A DNA stretch of 33,564 nt from an uncultured Granulosicoccus sp. (GTDB lineage: Bacteria; Pseudomonadota; Gammaproteobacteria; Granulosicoccales; Granulosicoccaceae): NCBI GenBank assembly GCA_937991945.1, contig CALKLO010000138.1, forward strand, positions 1 to 33,564, written 5' to 3'. A model generated the notes under the pieces. That model saw nothing but the letters and a program-made list of their open reading frames with translations, did no database searches and was not told the DNA's origin. The position numbers and the translations under genes are program-made. Positions 23,868 to 33,564 of the stretch are shown here, one piece after another. How positions within the stretch are numbered: position 1 is the stretch's first letter; every line of letters begins with the position of its first letter.

Positions 23868-24718
23868 TAAGCTGCCTTCCGTTGGCTTTGACTTTTCGCT
23901 TTGTATAAAGTGTGGCCAATCGATTCAAAGTCAGTCTGCAAACTATTCAGCGACTCAGACTCTCCAATGATAACGACACCCTCTGCGTCCATGTTTCTGC
24001 GAACGGTTGACATCACTTTTTCTTGATCTGAGGCCGAGAAATAAATCAACACGTTGCGCACCAGCACTAGATCATATTGCTTGGCAATCGCGCTCGTATC
24101 GAACAAGTTCAACGATGAGAAATTAATTCGCTTTTTTATGTCAGGCACCACTCTGAATCCGTCGGTGTCGTTACCCACCATATATTTCTCAAAGCATGCG
24201 GGCCTAGCCATTCTAAATCGATCTATTGCGCGACCGTTGTACAACCCGATGGTAGCTTTTGCAACCACACTGGTATCAATATCAGTACCTTGAATTTTAT
24301 AGTCAAAACCAGCATTCGCATCTTTAAACTTCTGCATCAATATGCCTAACGTATGTGCTTCCTCACCCGTTGACGATGCTGCTGACCAAACCTCAAGTCG
24401 CGAATTAGGATGACCTTCCAGCCACTCTGGCAAAAAGGTATCTTCAATATATTCCCATACTCTTGGAGTTCTGAAGAAGTACGTCTCGTTAGTCGTCATC
24501 TGGTTAACAAAGTGTTCGTGCTCCACCGTGTTCTTACCCAAATAGACGAGATACTCTTCAAAGCCCTCTAGATTCAGCGCTCGAACTCGCCTGCGCAAAC
24601 GCGAAACTAGCATTGATTTTCGCTCAGCTCGAATGGTGATACCTGCAAGCTCATGCACTAACTCTTGATAGTGAGCAAAGCAAGCATCATCCATTTCGTA
24701 TTGAATTCGCTCTGACAT
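23867..24718 (-). CDS. cheR: Chemoreceptor methyltransferase CheR
   Basis: A 283-residue CheR. The N-terminal helical domain (about 10-75, GITIRAERKSMLVSRLRRRVRAL) is followed by the SAM-dependent methyltransferase domain: TTNETYFFR (about 96-104), LEVWSAASSTGEEAHTLGI (SAM loop), IQGTDIDTSVVAKA, and YDLVLVRNVLIYF. It methylates receptor glutamates using S-adenosylmethionine to reset sensitivity. There are no extra TPR or CheW domains. It begins 14 bases after the receptor gene stop and overlaps cheD by one base. Confidence 0.94.
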   Translation of the reverse strand: MSERIQYEMDDACFAHYQELVHELAGITIRAERKSMLVSRLRRRVRALNLEGFEEYLVYLGKNTVEHEHFVNQMTTNETYFFRTPRVWEYIEDTFLPEWLEGHPNSRLEVWSAASSTGEEAHTLGILMQKFKDANAGFDYKIQGTDIDTSVVAKATIGLYNGRAIDRFRMARPACFEKYMVGNDTDGFRVVPDIKKRINFSSLNLFDTSAIAKQYDLVLVRNVLIYFSASDQEKVMSTVRRNMDAEGVVIIGESESLNSLQTDFESIGHTLYKAKSQSQRKAA

Positions 24719-24732
24719 AAGCCTGCCGCCCT

Positions 24733-26997
24733 CTACGCTGAGAAGCGACTAACTTCGTATTTCAAACTCTCAGCGCCTTCCAATAACGTATTAGTGGACT
24801 GAGCAATAGACTCTGATGCCATTGCTGCTTGTTCTGTGGAGTCTGCTATTTCTTGGATCGCATTGCTTACGTCTCTAGCCGCAGTTTGTTGCTCCTGAGC
24901 AGCTGTGGAGATCTCCGCTATGGAAAAGGTAGTCTTGGAGACACCGTTTACTATCTTACTAAAGGCCGTCGCTGCCTCTTTCGATATTTCACCACCTTGT
25001 ACAACCCGCTTGACTGACTCATTGATTAGTTTGGTGATTTCCTTAGTGGCTTGTGACGATCGCTCAGCCAGTTTTCTTACCTCGTCTGCGACCACTGAGA
25101 AACCTAAGCCATGCTCACCCGCTCGCGCCGCTTCGATAGCCGCGTTGAACGCTAATAGATTCGTTTGACTGGCAATTTCACCAATCACTTTAACAATTTC
25201 GCTTATTTCCTCAGACGACTTATTGATAAGTTCCATAGACTCAATGGATCTTTCAATAGCCTTAGAACCCAGGTCAGCTTCTTCCTGCGTATTCTTCGCG
25301 ACGTTGTTCGCTTCTCGGCTGTTTTCAGCAATTGAATCTATGGATGCACTCAACTCCTCTACCGATGCGCTCATCTCCTCGGTGGTAGCACCTAGTTTTT
25401 GAGCACCACTAGCAACCGTTTTTGCTTTATCGGTAATTTCTCGTGTGTTATCGGTGAATGTATTTGCGACGGCAATTACGCCTTCTTCTATTTCAACTTC
25501 CTTAGTGACGTTCGTGGCAAATTTCACCACCTTAAACACGTCACCGTTCAAATCCAAAATAGGATTATAGGTAGCCTGAATCCATACTACGCTGCCACCC
25601 TTGCCCATTCTTTTAAAACGTCCCGCCGAATATTCACCTTTCCTGAGATTTTCCCAAAACTGTCGGTATGCTTCGGTGCTGGTATAACTGTCCTCACAAA
25701 ACATGCGGTGATGTTTACCAGAAATCTCATCTAGCTCATAACCGAGCGTACCGAGGAAGCCGTCGTTTGCTGTTAGTACTTTACCCTCAGGTGTAAACTC
25801 GATTACCGCTTGCGATTTGTTGATTGCAGCCAACTTACCCTGGTTCTCTACCGACGTCATCTTACTTTGAGTCACATCGGTTGCAAATTTTACAATACGA
25901 TACGGATTTCCATGGTCATCTAAAATTGGGTTATAAGAAGCATTTATCCATACTTCATCGCCGTTCTTCTTAATACGTTTGTATTCATCTTGGAAAAAGG
26001 TACCACTGCGAAGATTTTCCCAAAACTGCACATATTCAGTAGATTTTGAATAGTCTTCTTCGCAGAATATTCGATGATGTTTGCCTAAAACTTCTTCAGC
26101 TGTGTAACCAAGCGTTTGTAAAAAATTATCGTTTGCGAACAGTACATGGCCCTGCAAATCAAATTCAATCACAGCTTGTGCACGATCAATCGCGTCTAGT
26201 TTTCCCGCATCAACTAAGGCAATGTTCTTTTGTTCTGTAATGTTAGTAGCGTATTTTACGACTTTGTAGGCGACGCCATTAGCATCTAAAATCGGATTGT
26301 ATGTGGCATTGATCCAAATTGAATCGCCATTTTTTGCAAGACGCAAATATTCGCCGCTTCCAAATTTGCCTTGGTTAAGATCATCCCAGAACTGTTTGTA
26401 GCTCGGTGAAGCGACATATTCCGGCGAGCAAAATATTTTGTGATGCTTGCCCTTTATTTCATCTAACGTATACCCAAGTGTGCTTAGGAAATTATCATTA
26501 GCGTGCGTGATAAAACCGTCTAGATCAAATTCTATCGCCGCCTGAGAATGACCAATCGCACTGACTTTTCTCGAATCATCAATCGCAGTTAATTTTCCTG
26601 CCGTGATATCCGTTGCGACAACCACTACTTTTGTCGGTTTGCCGTCTCCGTCCAGCACTGGGTTGTAGGATGCAAGCAGCCAAACAGGGCTACCGTTACT
26701 GTCAACACGCTCGAACTCACCTGACGCAGGCTCACCTGAGGCCAGAGCTTTCCAAAACAATTTATATTCAAGAGAAGTGTGTTCACTTTGTACACAAAAC
26801 TGGCTGTGATTTTTCCCTTGAACCTCACTTGCTGTGTAGTCAAATAACGATAGGAAGATGTCGTTCGCACAAATCAGACTTCCGTCTAGTTCAAACTCAA
26901 CAACGGATTGAATTCGATTTATCGCATCTACAACTGCTTGCGAATCGTTGTAGCTGTCTTCACGAACTGTCTTTGCGGTGGCGTTAGCTTGACTCAT
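24733..26997 (-). CDS. Soluble methyl-accepting chemotaxis protein with four PAS domains
   Basis: A 754-residue receptor with no membrane helix, so cytoplasmic. Four PAS units of about 122 residues repeat at about 29-150, 151-272, 273-394 and 395-516. Each has the pattern AVIEFDLDG...AND-FL-LGY, a GKHH-x-FC motif, [11 protein letters not shown] and KVVKFATN-T; the first is the most diverged (GKNHSQFC). The signalling hairpin follows, with [20 protein letters not shown] and [19 protein letters not shown] receptors of this kind (Aer and BdlA-like) sense redox state, oxygen or metabolic ligands. There is no C-terminal pentapeptide for CheR tethering. The ATG at 26997 is preferred to a GTG at 27048. 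First gene of the cheR-cheD-cheW operon. Confidence 0.93.
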   Translation of the reverse strand: MSQANATAKTVREDSYNDSQAVVDAINRIQSVVEFELDGSLICANDIFLSLFDYTASEVQGKNHSQFCVQSEHTSLEYKLFWKALASGEPASGEFERVDSNGSPVWLLASYNPVLDGDGKPTKVVVVATDITAGKLTAIDDSRKVSAIGHSQAAIEFDLDGFITHANDNFLSTLGYTLDEIKGKHHKIFCSPEYVASPSYKQFWDDLNQGKFGSGEYLRLAKNGDSIWINATYNPILDANGVAYKVVKYATNITEQKNIALVDAGKLDAIDRAQAVIEFDLQGHVLFANDNFLQTLGYTAEEVLGKHHRIFCEEDYSKSTEYVQFWENLRSGTFFQDEYKRIKKNGDEVWINASYNPILDDHGNPYRIVKFATDVTQSKMTSVENQGKLAAINKSQAVIEFTPEGKVLTANDGFLGTLGYELDEISGKHHRMFCEDSYTSTEAYRQFWENLRKGEYSAGRFKRMGKGGSVVWIQATYNPILDLNGDVFKVVKFATNVTKEVEIEEGVIAVANTFTDNTREITDKAKTVASGAQKLGATTEEMSASVEELSASIDSIAENSREANNVAKNTQEEADLGSKAIERSIESMELINKSSEEISEIVKVIGEIASQTNLLAFNAAIEAARAGEHGLGFSVVADEVRKLAERSSQATKEITKLINESVKRVVQGGEISKEAATAFSKIVNGVSKTTFSIAEISTAAQEQQTAARDVSNAIQEIADSTEQAAMASESIAQSTNTLLEGAESLKYEVSRFSA

Positions 26998-27456
26998 GAC
27001 GTATTTTTTCGGTTTGCATCTCGATACACACCTAACGGACCAAAGCACGCTGAATCTTAGCGTTAACGCATTATTATGCGTTTCCCATCACAACCACTGT
27101 GCTATATAAATCTCGTTTACATGGTTACGACACAGCTTTTTTCTCTACAGTTAACCTCTCATAGGAAAATTGACTGCAATAGATGCCGCCGCGGACCTGT
27201 TTTCCGATTCAATACATCTCATTCAAATTTTGCTTTGTTTTTCGGTGTTTCACCAGAGAACGATAACCATCTGTTGGTAGAGGCCCGCTGACGTTTTGGC
27301 GTACTAAGCAAGTGTGGACTTCCTACTATGAGAGTGAACATCTAACGAAAACTTTGACGTTTTTGTCACTAATTAAAGACCGCATATTTTTGCCGATCAA
27401 CGCTATTCGCGCACGTGCTATTTACGGCTAGTATTTATAGTGTATTCAACAAAATA
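26998..27456. other. Spacer between the chemotaxis operon and the GntR gene
   Basis: A 459-base region without a convincing gene. It should hold the promoter of the chemotaxis operon, but I cannot pick a clear one on the minus strand. It contains a small inverted repeat, AACGCAT/ATGCGTT (27065-27082), and, on the plus strand, a sigma-28-like sequence at 27374-27399. Confidence 0.5.
27374..27399 (+). promoter_or_regulatory. Sigma-28-like promoter sequence reading towards gntR antisense
   Basis: TAAAG is followed after 13 bases by GCCGATCA, which differs by one base from the flagellar sigma-28 -10 element GCCGATAA. The spacing is within one base of consensus. It points away from the chemotaxis operon and into the 3' end of the GntR gene, so no obvious gene is served; it may be chance or drive an antisense RNA. 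Confidence 0.3.
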
Positions 27457-27459
27457 CTA
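27429..27459. repeat. A/T-rich inverted repeat at the end of the GntR gene
   Basis: TAGTATTT at 27429-27436 and AAATACTA at 27452-27459 are exact reverse complements with a 15-base loop, and the right arm covers the GntR stop codon. It could form a weak hairpin at the 3' end of the message; it lacks a G/C stem, so I do not call a terminator. Confidence 0.3.
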
Positions 27460-28158
27460 TTTGGCGTTTCTCACCAAAGCCAGCTGCGGCGCATGCTCCC
27501 TAGCCTCTATCGCCGCACGCACATTCTCATGCGCCAAACGCGCATGCTCGCACATCAAGGCAAACGCACGCCCACCCTCTCGTTTAGCAATAGCCGATAC
27601 AATCTGTTGATGATGTTGTTGCCCCACGATCAATGAGGCACGGAATCGATCAGAATCGCTTTGTTGGGTTGGGAATGCCGATGGCCCTGCGAAAGGGAAA
27701 CGATAAGATCGTTCTACCTCTGCGATGAGGATATCGCTGCCAGATAGCCCTGTTAACGTATGGTGAAACTCTACATTGAGCTGATCGTACTCAGCGACAT
27801 CGCCCCCCTTCAGGACGCGGTCAAATTCCAGCAACATGCCTTGCAGCTGTTTGAGCTCAACATCACTGATGCCTCGTTCTGCGGCTCTCTGCACAGCTGC
27901 CCCTTCTAGCAAGCCTCTCAAATCTATTGCATCGTGCACTTCATCTAACGCAAAACTACGTACGGTAAAGCCCGACTTATCTCTTACTAGCAGGCCTTCA
28001 CCCTCTAACTTGATTAGCGCTTCGCCAATTGGGGTACGCGATATACCCATTTCGCCTGCCAAATGACTAGCACGCAACTTAGTGCCGCCCACTAATTCAC
28101 CAGAGACTATTTGGCTGCGAAGGTCGTACAGTGCGGATTTCCATTGGAGTTCACTCAT
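27457..28158 (-). CDS. GntR-family regulator, FCD subfamily, likely regulator of the lig operon
   Basis: A 233-residue regulator. The N-terminal winged helix (about 8-72: SQIVSGELVGGTKLRASHLAGEM split with the recognition helix ISRTPIGEALIKLEGEGLL) is followed by a helical FCD ligand domain with DLRGLLEGAAVQRAAERG, NVEFHHTLTGLSGSD and a late HQQIVSAI. The Asp and His residues of these segments usually hold a metal that helps bind carboxylate effectors. It is divergent from ligA, and two TTTGCATGCATATA sites lie in the shared 122-base spacer. It probably represses the protocatechuate genes until a pathway acid binds. Known regulators of this pathway (LigR, GalR) are LysR-type, so this arrangement differs. 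Confidence 0.88.
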   Translation of the reverse strand: MSELQWKSALYDLRSQIVSGELVGGTKLRASHLAGEMGISRTPIGEALIKLEGEGLLVRDKSGFTVRSFALDEVHDAIDLRGLLEGAAVQRAAERGISDVELKQLQGMLLEFDRVLKGGDVAEYDQLNVEFHHTLTGLSGSDILIAEVERSYRFPFAGPSAFPTQQSDSDRFRASLIVGQQHHQQIVSAIAKREGGRAFALMCEHARLAHENVRAAIEAREHAPQLALVRNAK

Positions 28159-28166
28159 GCGTTACT

Positions 28167-28180
28167 TTTGCATGCATATA
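28167..28180. promoter_or_regulatory. Operator-like site 1, TTTGCATGCATATA
   Basis: The site has a perfect TGCATGCA core and ends nine bases upstream of the GntR start codon, so a bound protein would block gntR expression. An identical 14-base copy lies 52 bases away at 28219. Its role as a GntR operator is inferred from repetition, symmetry and position. Confidence 0.6.
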
Positions 28181-28218
28181 CTATAAAATGCAAGTGGTTG
28201 CGGAGCATTATTCATTTA

Positions 28219-28232
28219 TTTGCATGCATATA
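28219..28232. promoter_or_regulatory. Operator-like site 2, TTTGCATGCATATA
   Basis: An exact copy of site 1, in the same orientation and 52 bases (about five helical turns) away, so two dimers would sit on the same face of the DNA. With the preceding A the dyad extends to ATTTGCATGCATAT with one mismatch per half. It overlaps TATATT (28229-28234), a possible ligA -10 element, fitting repression. Confidence 0.6.
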
Positions 28233-28280
28233 TTCGCACTTTCGGCTTTTTAAGGTACGACCCCACGCGAGGTTTGATAC

Positions 28281-29512
<1,232 letters not shown>

Positions 29513-29513
29513 C

Positions 29514-30470
29514 ATGGTTAAGATTGGCGTAGCAGGTGCTTACGGTGCATTCGGACTTAAACACTTAGATGCCTTAGCAAACATTAGTGACGTAGAAGTT
29601 GTTGCTATATTTGGACCAAACAAAGACAAAATTACTGCACTTGCTTCTGAGCGCAACATAGCGGTTGCTTGCAATGACTACGCTGATTTTCTGAAACAAG
29701 ATATCGATGCCGTGATCTTATCCACCCCTACTCAGATGCATTGTGATCAATCTGTGCAAGCTATGCGAGCGGGCAAGCACACGTTTTCTGAAATCCCGAT
29801 GGCTGATAGCCTTGCTGATGCACAGACCATGGATGCTGTGCAAAAAGAGACTGGCATGATTGGTATGGTGGGACATGTGCGCCGCTTCAACCCTTCTCAT
29901 CAATGGATCAAACAGCAAATCGATGCCGGTGAATTCAACATCCAACAATTAGATGCGCAAACGTATTTCTTTAGGCGCACAAACACTAACGCTAAGGGTG
30001 AAGCACGTAGCTGGACCGATCACTTGCTTTGGCATCATGCTTGTCACACCATTGACCTGTTCTTGTATCAAACTGGCGAAGTGCCTAGTGAAGTGTTTGG
30101 CCTACAAGGTCCTGCTCACCCAGACTTAGGCATTGCCATGGATATGACCATAGGGCTAAAAACGCCTTCTGGAAAACTATGCACACTGTCGCTATCATTT
30201 AACAACGACGGGCCTTTCGGTTCTTTCTTTCGTTATATCGGTGACACCGGAACCTACGTGGCCAACTACGATGATCTGTTCGATGGTCGGCAAAATCCAA
30301 TCGATTTATCCGATGTCGCTGTTTCAAATAACGGTATTGAGCTAATTGATCGTGAATTTATTGCAGCGATCCAAGAAGGTCGCGAGCCCAATTCCAGTTT
30401 TGCACAAGGTCTTGCAGTCATGCAGGTAATGCAATTACTCGAAGATCAAATGGGCGTGCTCAAAGTCTAA
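29514..30470 (+). CDS. ligC: 4-carboxy-2-hydroxymuconate-6-semialdehyde dehydrogenase LigC
   Basis: A 318-residue Gfo/Idh/MocA-family oxidoreductase. The Rossmann motif is GVAGAYGAFGLKH (residues 5-17), the family lysine segment is AGKHTFSEIPMA (about 89-100, with E in place of the common KP context), and WHHACHTIDLFLY (about 178-190) is diagnostic of LigC. It oxidises the ring-cleavage product, as its cyclic hemiacetal, to 2-pyrone-4,6-dicarboxylate with NADP+. The length matches LigC (315). It begins after GGAG, one base past ligB. Confidence 0.94.
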   Translation: MVKIGVAGAYGAFGLKHLDALANISDVEVVAIFGPNKDKITALASERNIAVACNDYADFLKQDIDAVILSTPTQMHCDQSVQAMRAGKHTFSEIPMADSLADAQTMDAVQKETGMIGMVGHVRRFNPSHQWIKQQIDAGEFNIQQLDAQTYFFRRTNTNAKGEARSWTDHLLWHHACHTIDLFLYQTGEVPSEVFGLQGPAHPDLGIAMDMTIGLKTPSGKLCTLSLSFNNDGPFGSFFRYIGDTGTYVANYDDLFDGRQNPIDLSDVAVSNNGIELIDREFIAAIQEGREPNSSFAQGLAVMQVMQLLEDQMGVLKV

Positions 30471-30508
30471 ATCGGCTACTGCCTCACTACCGTAAAGGGA
30501 AGAATATT

Positions 30509-31240
30509 GTGTCTGATAAAAAAACCGCACTTGTCATATCCGCTCATGCTGCCGACTTTGTTTGGCGCTGCGGCGGCTCTATCGCCCTGCACCAGAAACT
30601 GGGCTATGACGTTACCGTTGCCTGCTTGTCGTATGGCGAACGAGGCGAAAGTGCACGGCTCTGGAAGGAAGGAAAAACGTTAGATCAAGTTAAGTCCATA
30701 CGTAAAGGTGAAGCTGAAAACGCTGCCAAGGCATTAAATGTTCATGATATTCAATTCTTTGATTTAGGTGATTACCCACTAAAGCTTGAAAAAGAAGACA
30801 CCTTCAAACTTGTTGATTTAATGCGTGCACTACAACCGTCTTTCATGATGAGCCATTCGCAATACGACCCATACAACACCGATCATATGTACACCACAGA
30901 AGTCGTTATGGAAGCGCGCATGATCGCCCAAGCTTGGGGACATAACCCGGGTGAGAAAGTGCTCGGTGCACCACAACTCTATTTGTTTGAACCACACCAG
31001 ACCGAACAGATGGGTTGGAAGCCAGATACGTTTCTTGATATCACCGATGTGTGGGATCAAAAACGTGCAGCCATTGAGTGTATGGAAGGACAACATCACT
31101 TATGGGACTTCTACACCAACGTAGCTGAAAATCGCGGCAATCACTTTAGACGTAATTCAGGCGGCCAGGCTGGTGGACGAGCAGCCAAATATGCTGAAGG
31201 TTTTCAATCGGTCTATCCTCGCTGTGTGGATGAGCTCTAA
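30509..31240 (+). CDS. galB: 4-oxalomesaconate hydratase GalB (PIG-L family)
   Basis: A 243-residue PIG-L/LmbE-fold protein. The usual AHPDD motif reads [13 protein letters not shown] (about 11-23), the variant seen in GalB, leaving a zinc-binding His and Asp; the third ligand is probably the His in YNTDHMYT. GalB adds water to the keto or enol form of 4-oxalomesaconate to give 4-carboxy-4-hydroxy-2-oxoadipate. The start codon is GTG at 30509, supported by AAGGGA upstream. This is the Pseudomonas GalB type, not the amidohydrolase-type LigJ of Sphingobium. It ends in a TAATG overlap with the aldolase gene. Confidence 0.92.
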   Translation: MSDKKTALVISAHAADFVWRCGGSIALHQKLGYDVTVACLSYGERGESARLWKEGKTLDQVKSIRKGEAENAAKALNVHDIQFFDLGDYPLKLEKEDTFKLVDLMRALQPSFMMSHSQYDPYNTDHMYTTEVVMEARMIAQAWGHNPGEKVLGAPQLYLFEPHQTEQMGWKPDTFLDITDVWDQKRAAIECMEGQHHLWDFYTNVAENRGNHFRRNSGGQAGGRAAKYAEGFQSVYPRCVDEL

Positions 31241-31911
31241 TGGCTGTTGTAAAACAACATATTGAAAGAGCCGATAAGGCCGTCATAGCTGGACTCGCTG
31301 AATGTGGTGTTGCCACGGTTCATGAATCGCAAGGCCGTAAAGGATTGTTAGCTAGCTACATGCGACCAATCTATACGGGGGCCTCAGTGGCAGGCTCAGC
31401 GGTCACCATACTCGCACCACCGTGTGACAACTGGATGTTGCACGTAGCAATAGAGCAACTACAAGCTGGTGATGTCATGGTGTTGGCGACGACATCGCCT
31501 TCCGATGCAGGCTATTTTGGCGATTTGTTAGCAACCTCGGCACAAGCGCGTGGTTGCGCCGGACTAATCATCGATGCAGGTGTGCGTGATGTTCGCGACC
31601 TAACCGCTATGAACTTTCCAGTTTGGGCAAAAACTATTGGCGTACAAGGAACTGTTAAAGAGACGTTAGGCTCCGTTAACGTCCCTATTGTTTGTGCAGG
31701 TGCCTACATCGAAGCCGGCGATATCATCGTGGCTGATGACGATGGTGTGTGTGTGGTTAAGCGCACACAAGCTGCAGACGTACTTGCCCTAGCGCAAGAC
31801 AGAGTGGCTAACGAAGACGCTAAACGACAACGCCTTGAAAGTGGTGAGCTAGGATTGGATATGTACAAAATGCGTGAACGCTTAGCCGAGAAAGGTCTTA
31901 AATATGTCTGA
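31240..31911 (+). CDS. ligK: 4-carboxy-4-hydroxy-2-oxoadipate aldolase/oxaloacetate decarboxylase (LigK/GalC, RraA-like fold)
   Basis: A 223-residue class II aldolase of the RraA-like fold. [20 protein letters not shown] followed by GVRDV (about 90-120) holds the substrate arginine and metal aspartate of the HMG/CHA aldolases; the ending [14 protein letters not shown] is typical. It cleaves 4-carboxy-4-hydroxy-2-oxoadipate to pyruvate and oxaloacetate and usually also decarboxylates oxaloacetate. It overlaps galB by one base and galD by eight, showing a tightly packed operon. Confidence 0.94.
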   Translation: MAVVKQHIERADKAVIAGLAECGVATVHESQGRKGLLASYMRPIYTGASVAGSAVTILAPPCDNWMLHVAIEQLQAGDVMVLATTSPSDAGYFGDLLATSAQARGCAGLIIDAGVRDVRDLTAMNFPVWAKTIGVQGTVKETLGSVNVPIVCAGAYIEAGDIIVADDDGVCVVKRTQAADVLALAQDRVANEDAKRQRLESGELGLDMYKMRERLAEKGLKYV

Positions 31912-32950
31912 CGCTATACGCTGCATGTGGATGCGTGGCGGTACGTCCAAAGGCGCCTATTTTCTTGAGGAAGATTTACCTGCTGCGCGCGATGAATTTT
32001 TACTGCGCGTAATGGGCTCACCCGATGCTCGTCAAATTGACGGCATGGGTGGTGCGGACCCTTTGACATCGAAAGTTGCTATCGTTAGAAAATCAAGTCG
32101 TCCTGGCATTGATGTAGATTATCTATTTCTGCAAGTCTCCGTTGATCAGCCCTTGGTAAGCGATGCCCAAAACTGCGGCAATATTCTCGCAGGTGTTGGA
32201 CCTTTTGCTATCGAACGCGGACTTGTGATCCCGACAGCTGACTCCACTGAAGTGTCCATCTTTATGGAAAATACTGGACAAGTTGCCATTGCAAGAGTAC
32301 CTATTAAAGATGGACAACCTGACTACAGTGGAGATGCCTCAATCGATGGTGTGCCGGGAACAGCATCTGCAATACCCTTAAGCTTTAAAGACACGGCAGG
32401 TTCAAGCTGCGGCGCCCTGCTCCCAACCGGCAATGTATTAGATATCATCAACGGTGTGAATGTGACCATGATCGACAACGGCATGCCCGTTGTTGTGCTT
32501 CGCGCCACCGATATGGGTATAACAGGCCAAGAGAGCCGTGAATCACTGGAAGCCAATGCCGATCTTAAAGCACGCTTAGAAGCCATTCGTTTGGTTTGTG
32601 GCCCGCTAATGAACCTTGGCGATGTCAGCGAAAAAACAGTACCTAAGATGTCCATGGTCAGTCCCGCTACAAACGGTGGCGCAGTATCTACCCGTACCTT
32701 CATTCCACACCGATGTCACGCAAGTATTGGCGTATTGGGTGCTGTGAGTGTCGCAACAGCAGGTTTGCTGACAGGGTCAGTGGCCAACGATATCTCTGAC
32801 ATCCCTGATGGTGATATCAAGCACATAATGATTGAGCACCCTAGTGGCTCAACGGCTATTGAAGCTCGTATCAGTGGCGATGGCTCTGTGAGCTCAACCG
32901 CTATTATTAGAACGGCTCGTAAGCTATTTGATGGAAACGTGTTTAGTTAG
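31904..32950 (+). CDS. galD: 4-oxalomesaconate tautomerase GalD/LigU (PrpF family)
   Basis: A 348-residue PrpF-family isomerase. The N-terminal [19 protein letters not shown] and [14 protein letters not shown] (about 43-62) are characteristic; [16 protein letters not shown] and [11 protein letters not shown] supply the cysteines usual in this diaminopimelate-epimerase-like fold. It interconverts isomers of 4-oxalomesaconate so that the hydratase can act. In Pseudomonas the reaction is keto-enol tautomerisation (GalD), in Sphingobium an allylic shift (LigU); sequence alone does not decide between them. Last gene of the lig operon; only a weak A/T inverted repeat follows. Confidence 0.92.
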   Translation: MSDAIRCMWMRGGTSKGAYFLEEDLPAARDEFLLRVMGSPDARQIDGMGGADPLTSKVAIVRKSSRPGIDVDYLFLQVSVDQPLVSDAQNCGNILAGVGPFAIERGLVIPTADSTEVSIFMENTGQVAIARVPIKDGQPDYSGDASIDGVPGTASAIPLSFKDTAGSSCGALLPTGNVLDIINGVNVTMIDNGMPVVVLRATDMGITGQESRESLEANADLKARLEAIRLVCGPLMNLGDVSEKTVPKMSMVSPATNGGAVSTRTFIPHRCHASIGVLGAVSVATAGLLTGSVANDISDIPDGDIKHIMIEHPSGSTAIEARISGDGSVSSTAIIRTARKLFDGNVFS

Positions 32951-32981
32951 ATTTTACAATACCTGATCAGCACCGTAAAAA

Positions 32982-33564
32982 TTAATACCATTCGCCTTGA
33001 AACACTCGCGATTCATAGCGTGCCTCTAGAATTGGTTTGAGAGATTTGAGTGTTTTCACCTCAGCCAAAAAATCGTTCAATGATCGGCGTCGTTCATTTA
33101 TTTTTTTCAAATGAGCATTTATTTTTTGCGTAACTGCCGCTGGTTTGTCCGAATAGAATTCTGAATAAGCCATATGATGCAAGGGTGTTTTTTGAATGAT
33201 GCTGTCCATTCGGGTTTGCTGCTGATTTAAGTAATCCACCAACACTTCCTCCAGCGCCTCTTCATCAACCCCGCTTAAGCTCGAGTCTGCTGCGGCGTGA
33301 CTTTCATGTAACTTTACGATGGTGATGAGATCACGCTCTTTACGCGCTTTGAGCAGTTGTGACATGAGTACATGCTTTTCTTGACGACGATCATCATCTA
33401 GTTCTTTGTCTGGATGTAAGGCAGCTGCGGTTTGTCGAAACAGGCGCTTAAACGCACTATCAACAACTTGCTTGTCGACACCCGTCTGAGACTCTACCTC
33501 CGGTTGTTCTGCGGCCTCCTCTTGCAATTTTCGCAATAACTCAGCCAACGCTTCGTCATCTGCT
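32982..33564 (-). CDS. J-domain-like protein, 5' end outside the window
   Basis: The frame runs open to the window edge; a TTG at 33546-33548 is an internal codon or weak start, and the preceding codons (Ala-Asp-Asp-Glu-Ala) continue it upstream, so the gene is treated as partial. About 194 residues are visible. The segment AFKRLFRQTAAALHPDKELD carries the HPD motif of J domains, which stimulate Hsp70 ATPase, followed by a helix with LMSQLLKARKERDL. The remainder is a charged helical region ending VFQGEWY. It may be a cochaperone or one of the uncharacterised J-like proteins of gammaproteobacteria. Convergent with galD. Confidence 0.7.
   Translation of the reverse strand, partial: ADDEALAELLRKLQEEAAEQPEVESQTGVDKQVVDSAFKRLFRQTAAALHPDKELDDDRRQEKHVLMSQLLKARKERDLITIVKLHESHAAADSSLSGVDEEALEEVLVDYLNQQQTRMDSIIQKTPLHHMAYSEFYSDKPAAVTQKINAHLKKINERRRSLNDFLAEVKTLKSLKPILEARYESRVFQGEWY

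Noticed and set aside
26998-27048. GTG start giving the PAS receptor 17 more residues
   Set aside because: The added residues are Cys/Arg-rich and unlike the family; the ATG at 26997 begins a typical N-terminus.
27065-27082. AACGCAT/ATGCGTT inverted repeat upstream of the receptor gene as a terminator
   Set aside because: Seven-pair stem with no T tract; at most a weak protein-binding dyad.
32951-32981. ATTTTAC/GTAAAA inverted repeat between galD and the J-domain gene
   Set aside because: A/T-only arms with a long loop and no T run; not a convincing terminator.

Overview
The window looks like a chromosomal segment of a free-living, probably marine, gammaproteobacterium. Support for this is a TRAP transporter, a protocatechuate 4,5-cleavage pathway built from GalB/GalD-type enzymes, a yjiR/yjiS-like (MocR/DUF1127) pair, paired DUF4398/OmpA lipoproteins, moderate base composition and compact operons. 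The taxonomic placement is inference. I see no tRNA, rRNA, CRISPR, insertion sequence or prophage.

Layout. 1-98(-): N-terminus of a membrane protein cut by the window edge. 342-1226(+): EamA/DMT exporter. 4113-1233(-): TRAP operon dctP-dctQ-dctM. It has a strong 12-bp hairpin between dctP and dctQ, and its promoter is overlapped by TGGT/ACCA dyads. 4576-5940(+): DUF222/HNH endonuclease preceded by a 20-bp perfect palindrome. 6309-7298(+): solitary JmjC/cupin-like oxygenase. 8728-7313(-) and 8903-9172(+): divergent MocR regulator and DUF1127 protein. 17151-9169(-): a long probable operon of cbiZ, an APH-fold kinase, a PimC/PimD-like acyl-CoA dehydrogenase pair, an acyl-CoA ligase, a DUF2878 membrane protein and an amidase. 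17219-18169(+): cbiB, divergent from cbiZ. 19151-18171(-): glutathionyl-hydroquinone reductase. 20546-19308(-): two DUF4398 lipoproteins, the second with an OmpA domain, followed by a clear terminator. 20836-21717(+): ligI. 26997-21781(-): a chemotaxis operon (soluble four-PAS receptor, cheR, cheD, triple-CheW) without CheA. 28158-27457(-): GntR/FCD regulator. 28281-32950(+): ligA-ligB-ligC-galB-ligK-galD. 33564-32982(-): J-domain-like protein, cut at its 5' end.

How the genes work together. LigAB, LigC, LigI, GalD, GalB and LigK form a complete route from protocatechuate to pyruvate and oxaloacetate. The lactonase gene ligI is detached from the other genes and lies beyond the chemotaxis operon. 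The lig operon and its divergent GntR gene share two copies of TTTGCATGCATATA spaced 52 bp apart, probable operators.

The most interesting hypothesis is a cobinamide-salvage loop. CbiZ (releases aminopropanol and cobyric acid), a one-base-adjacent APH-fold kinase (candidate aminopropanol kinase) and divergent CbiB (joins cobyric acid to aminopropanol phosphate) could together make adenosylcobinamide phosphate without an AdoCbi kinase. The kinase could instead serve the acyl-CoA genes downstream.
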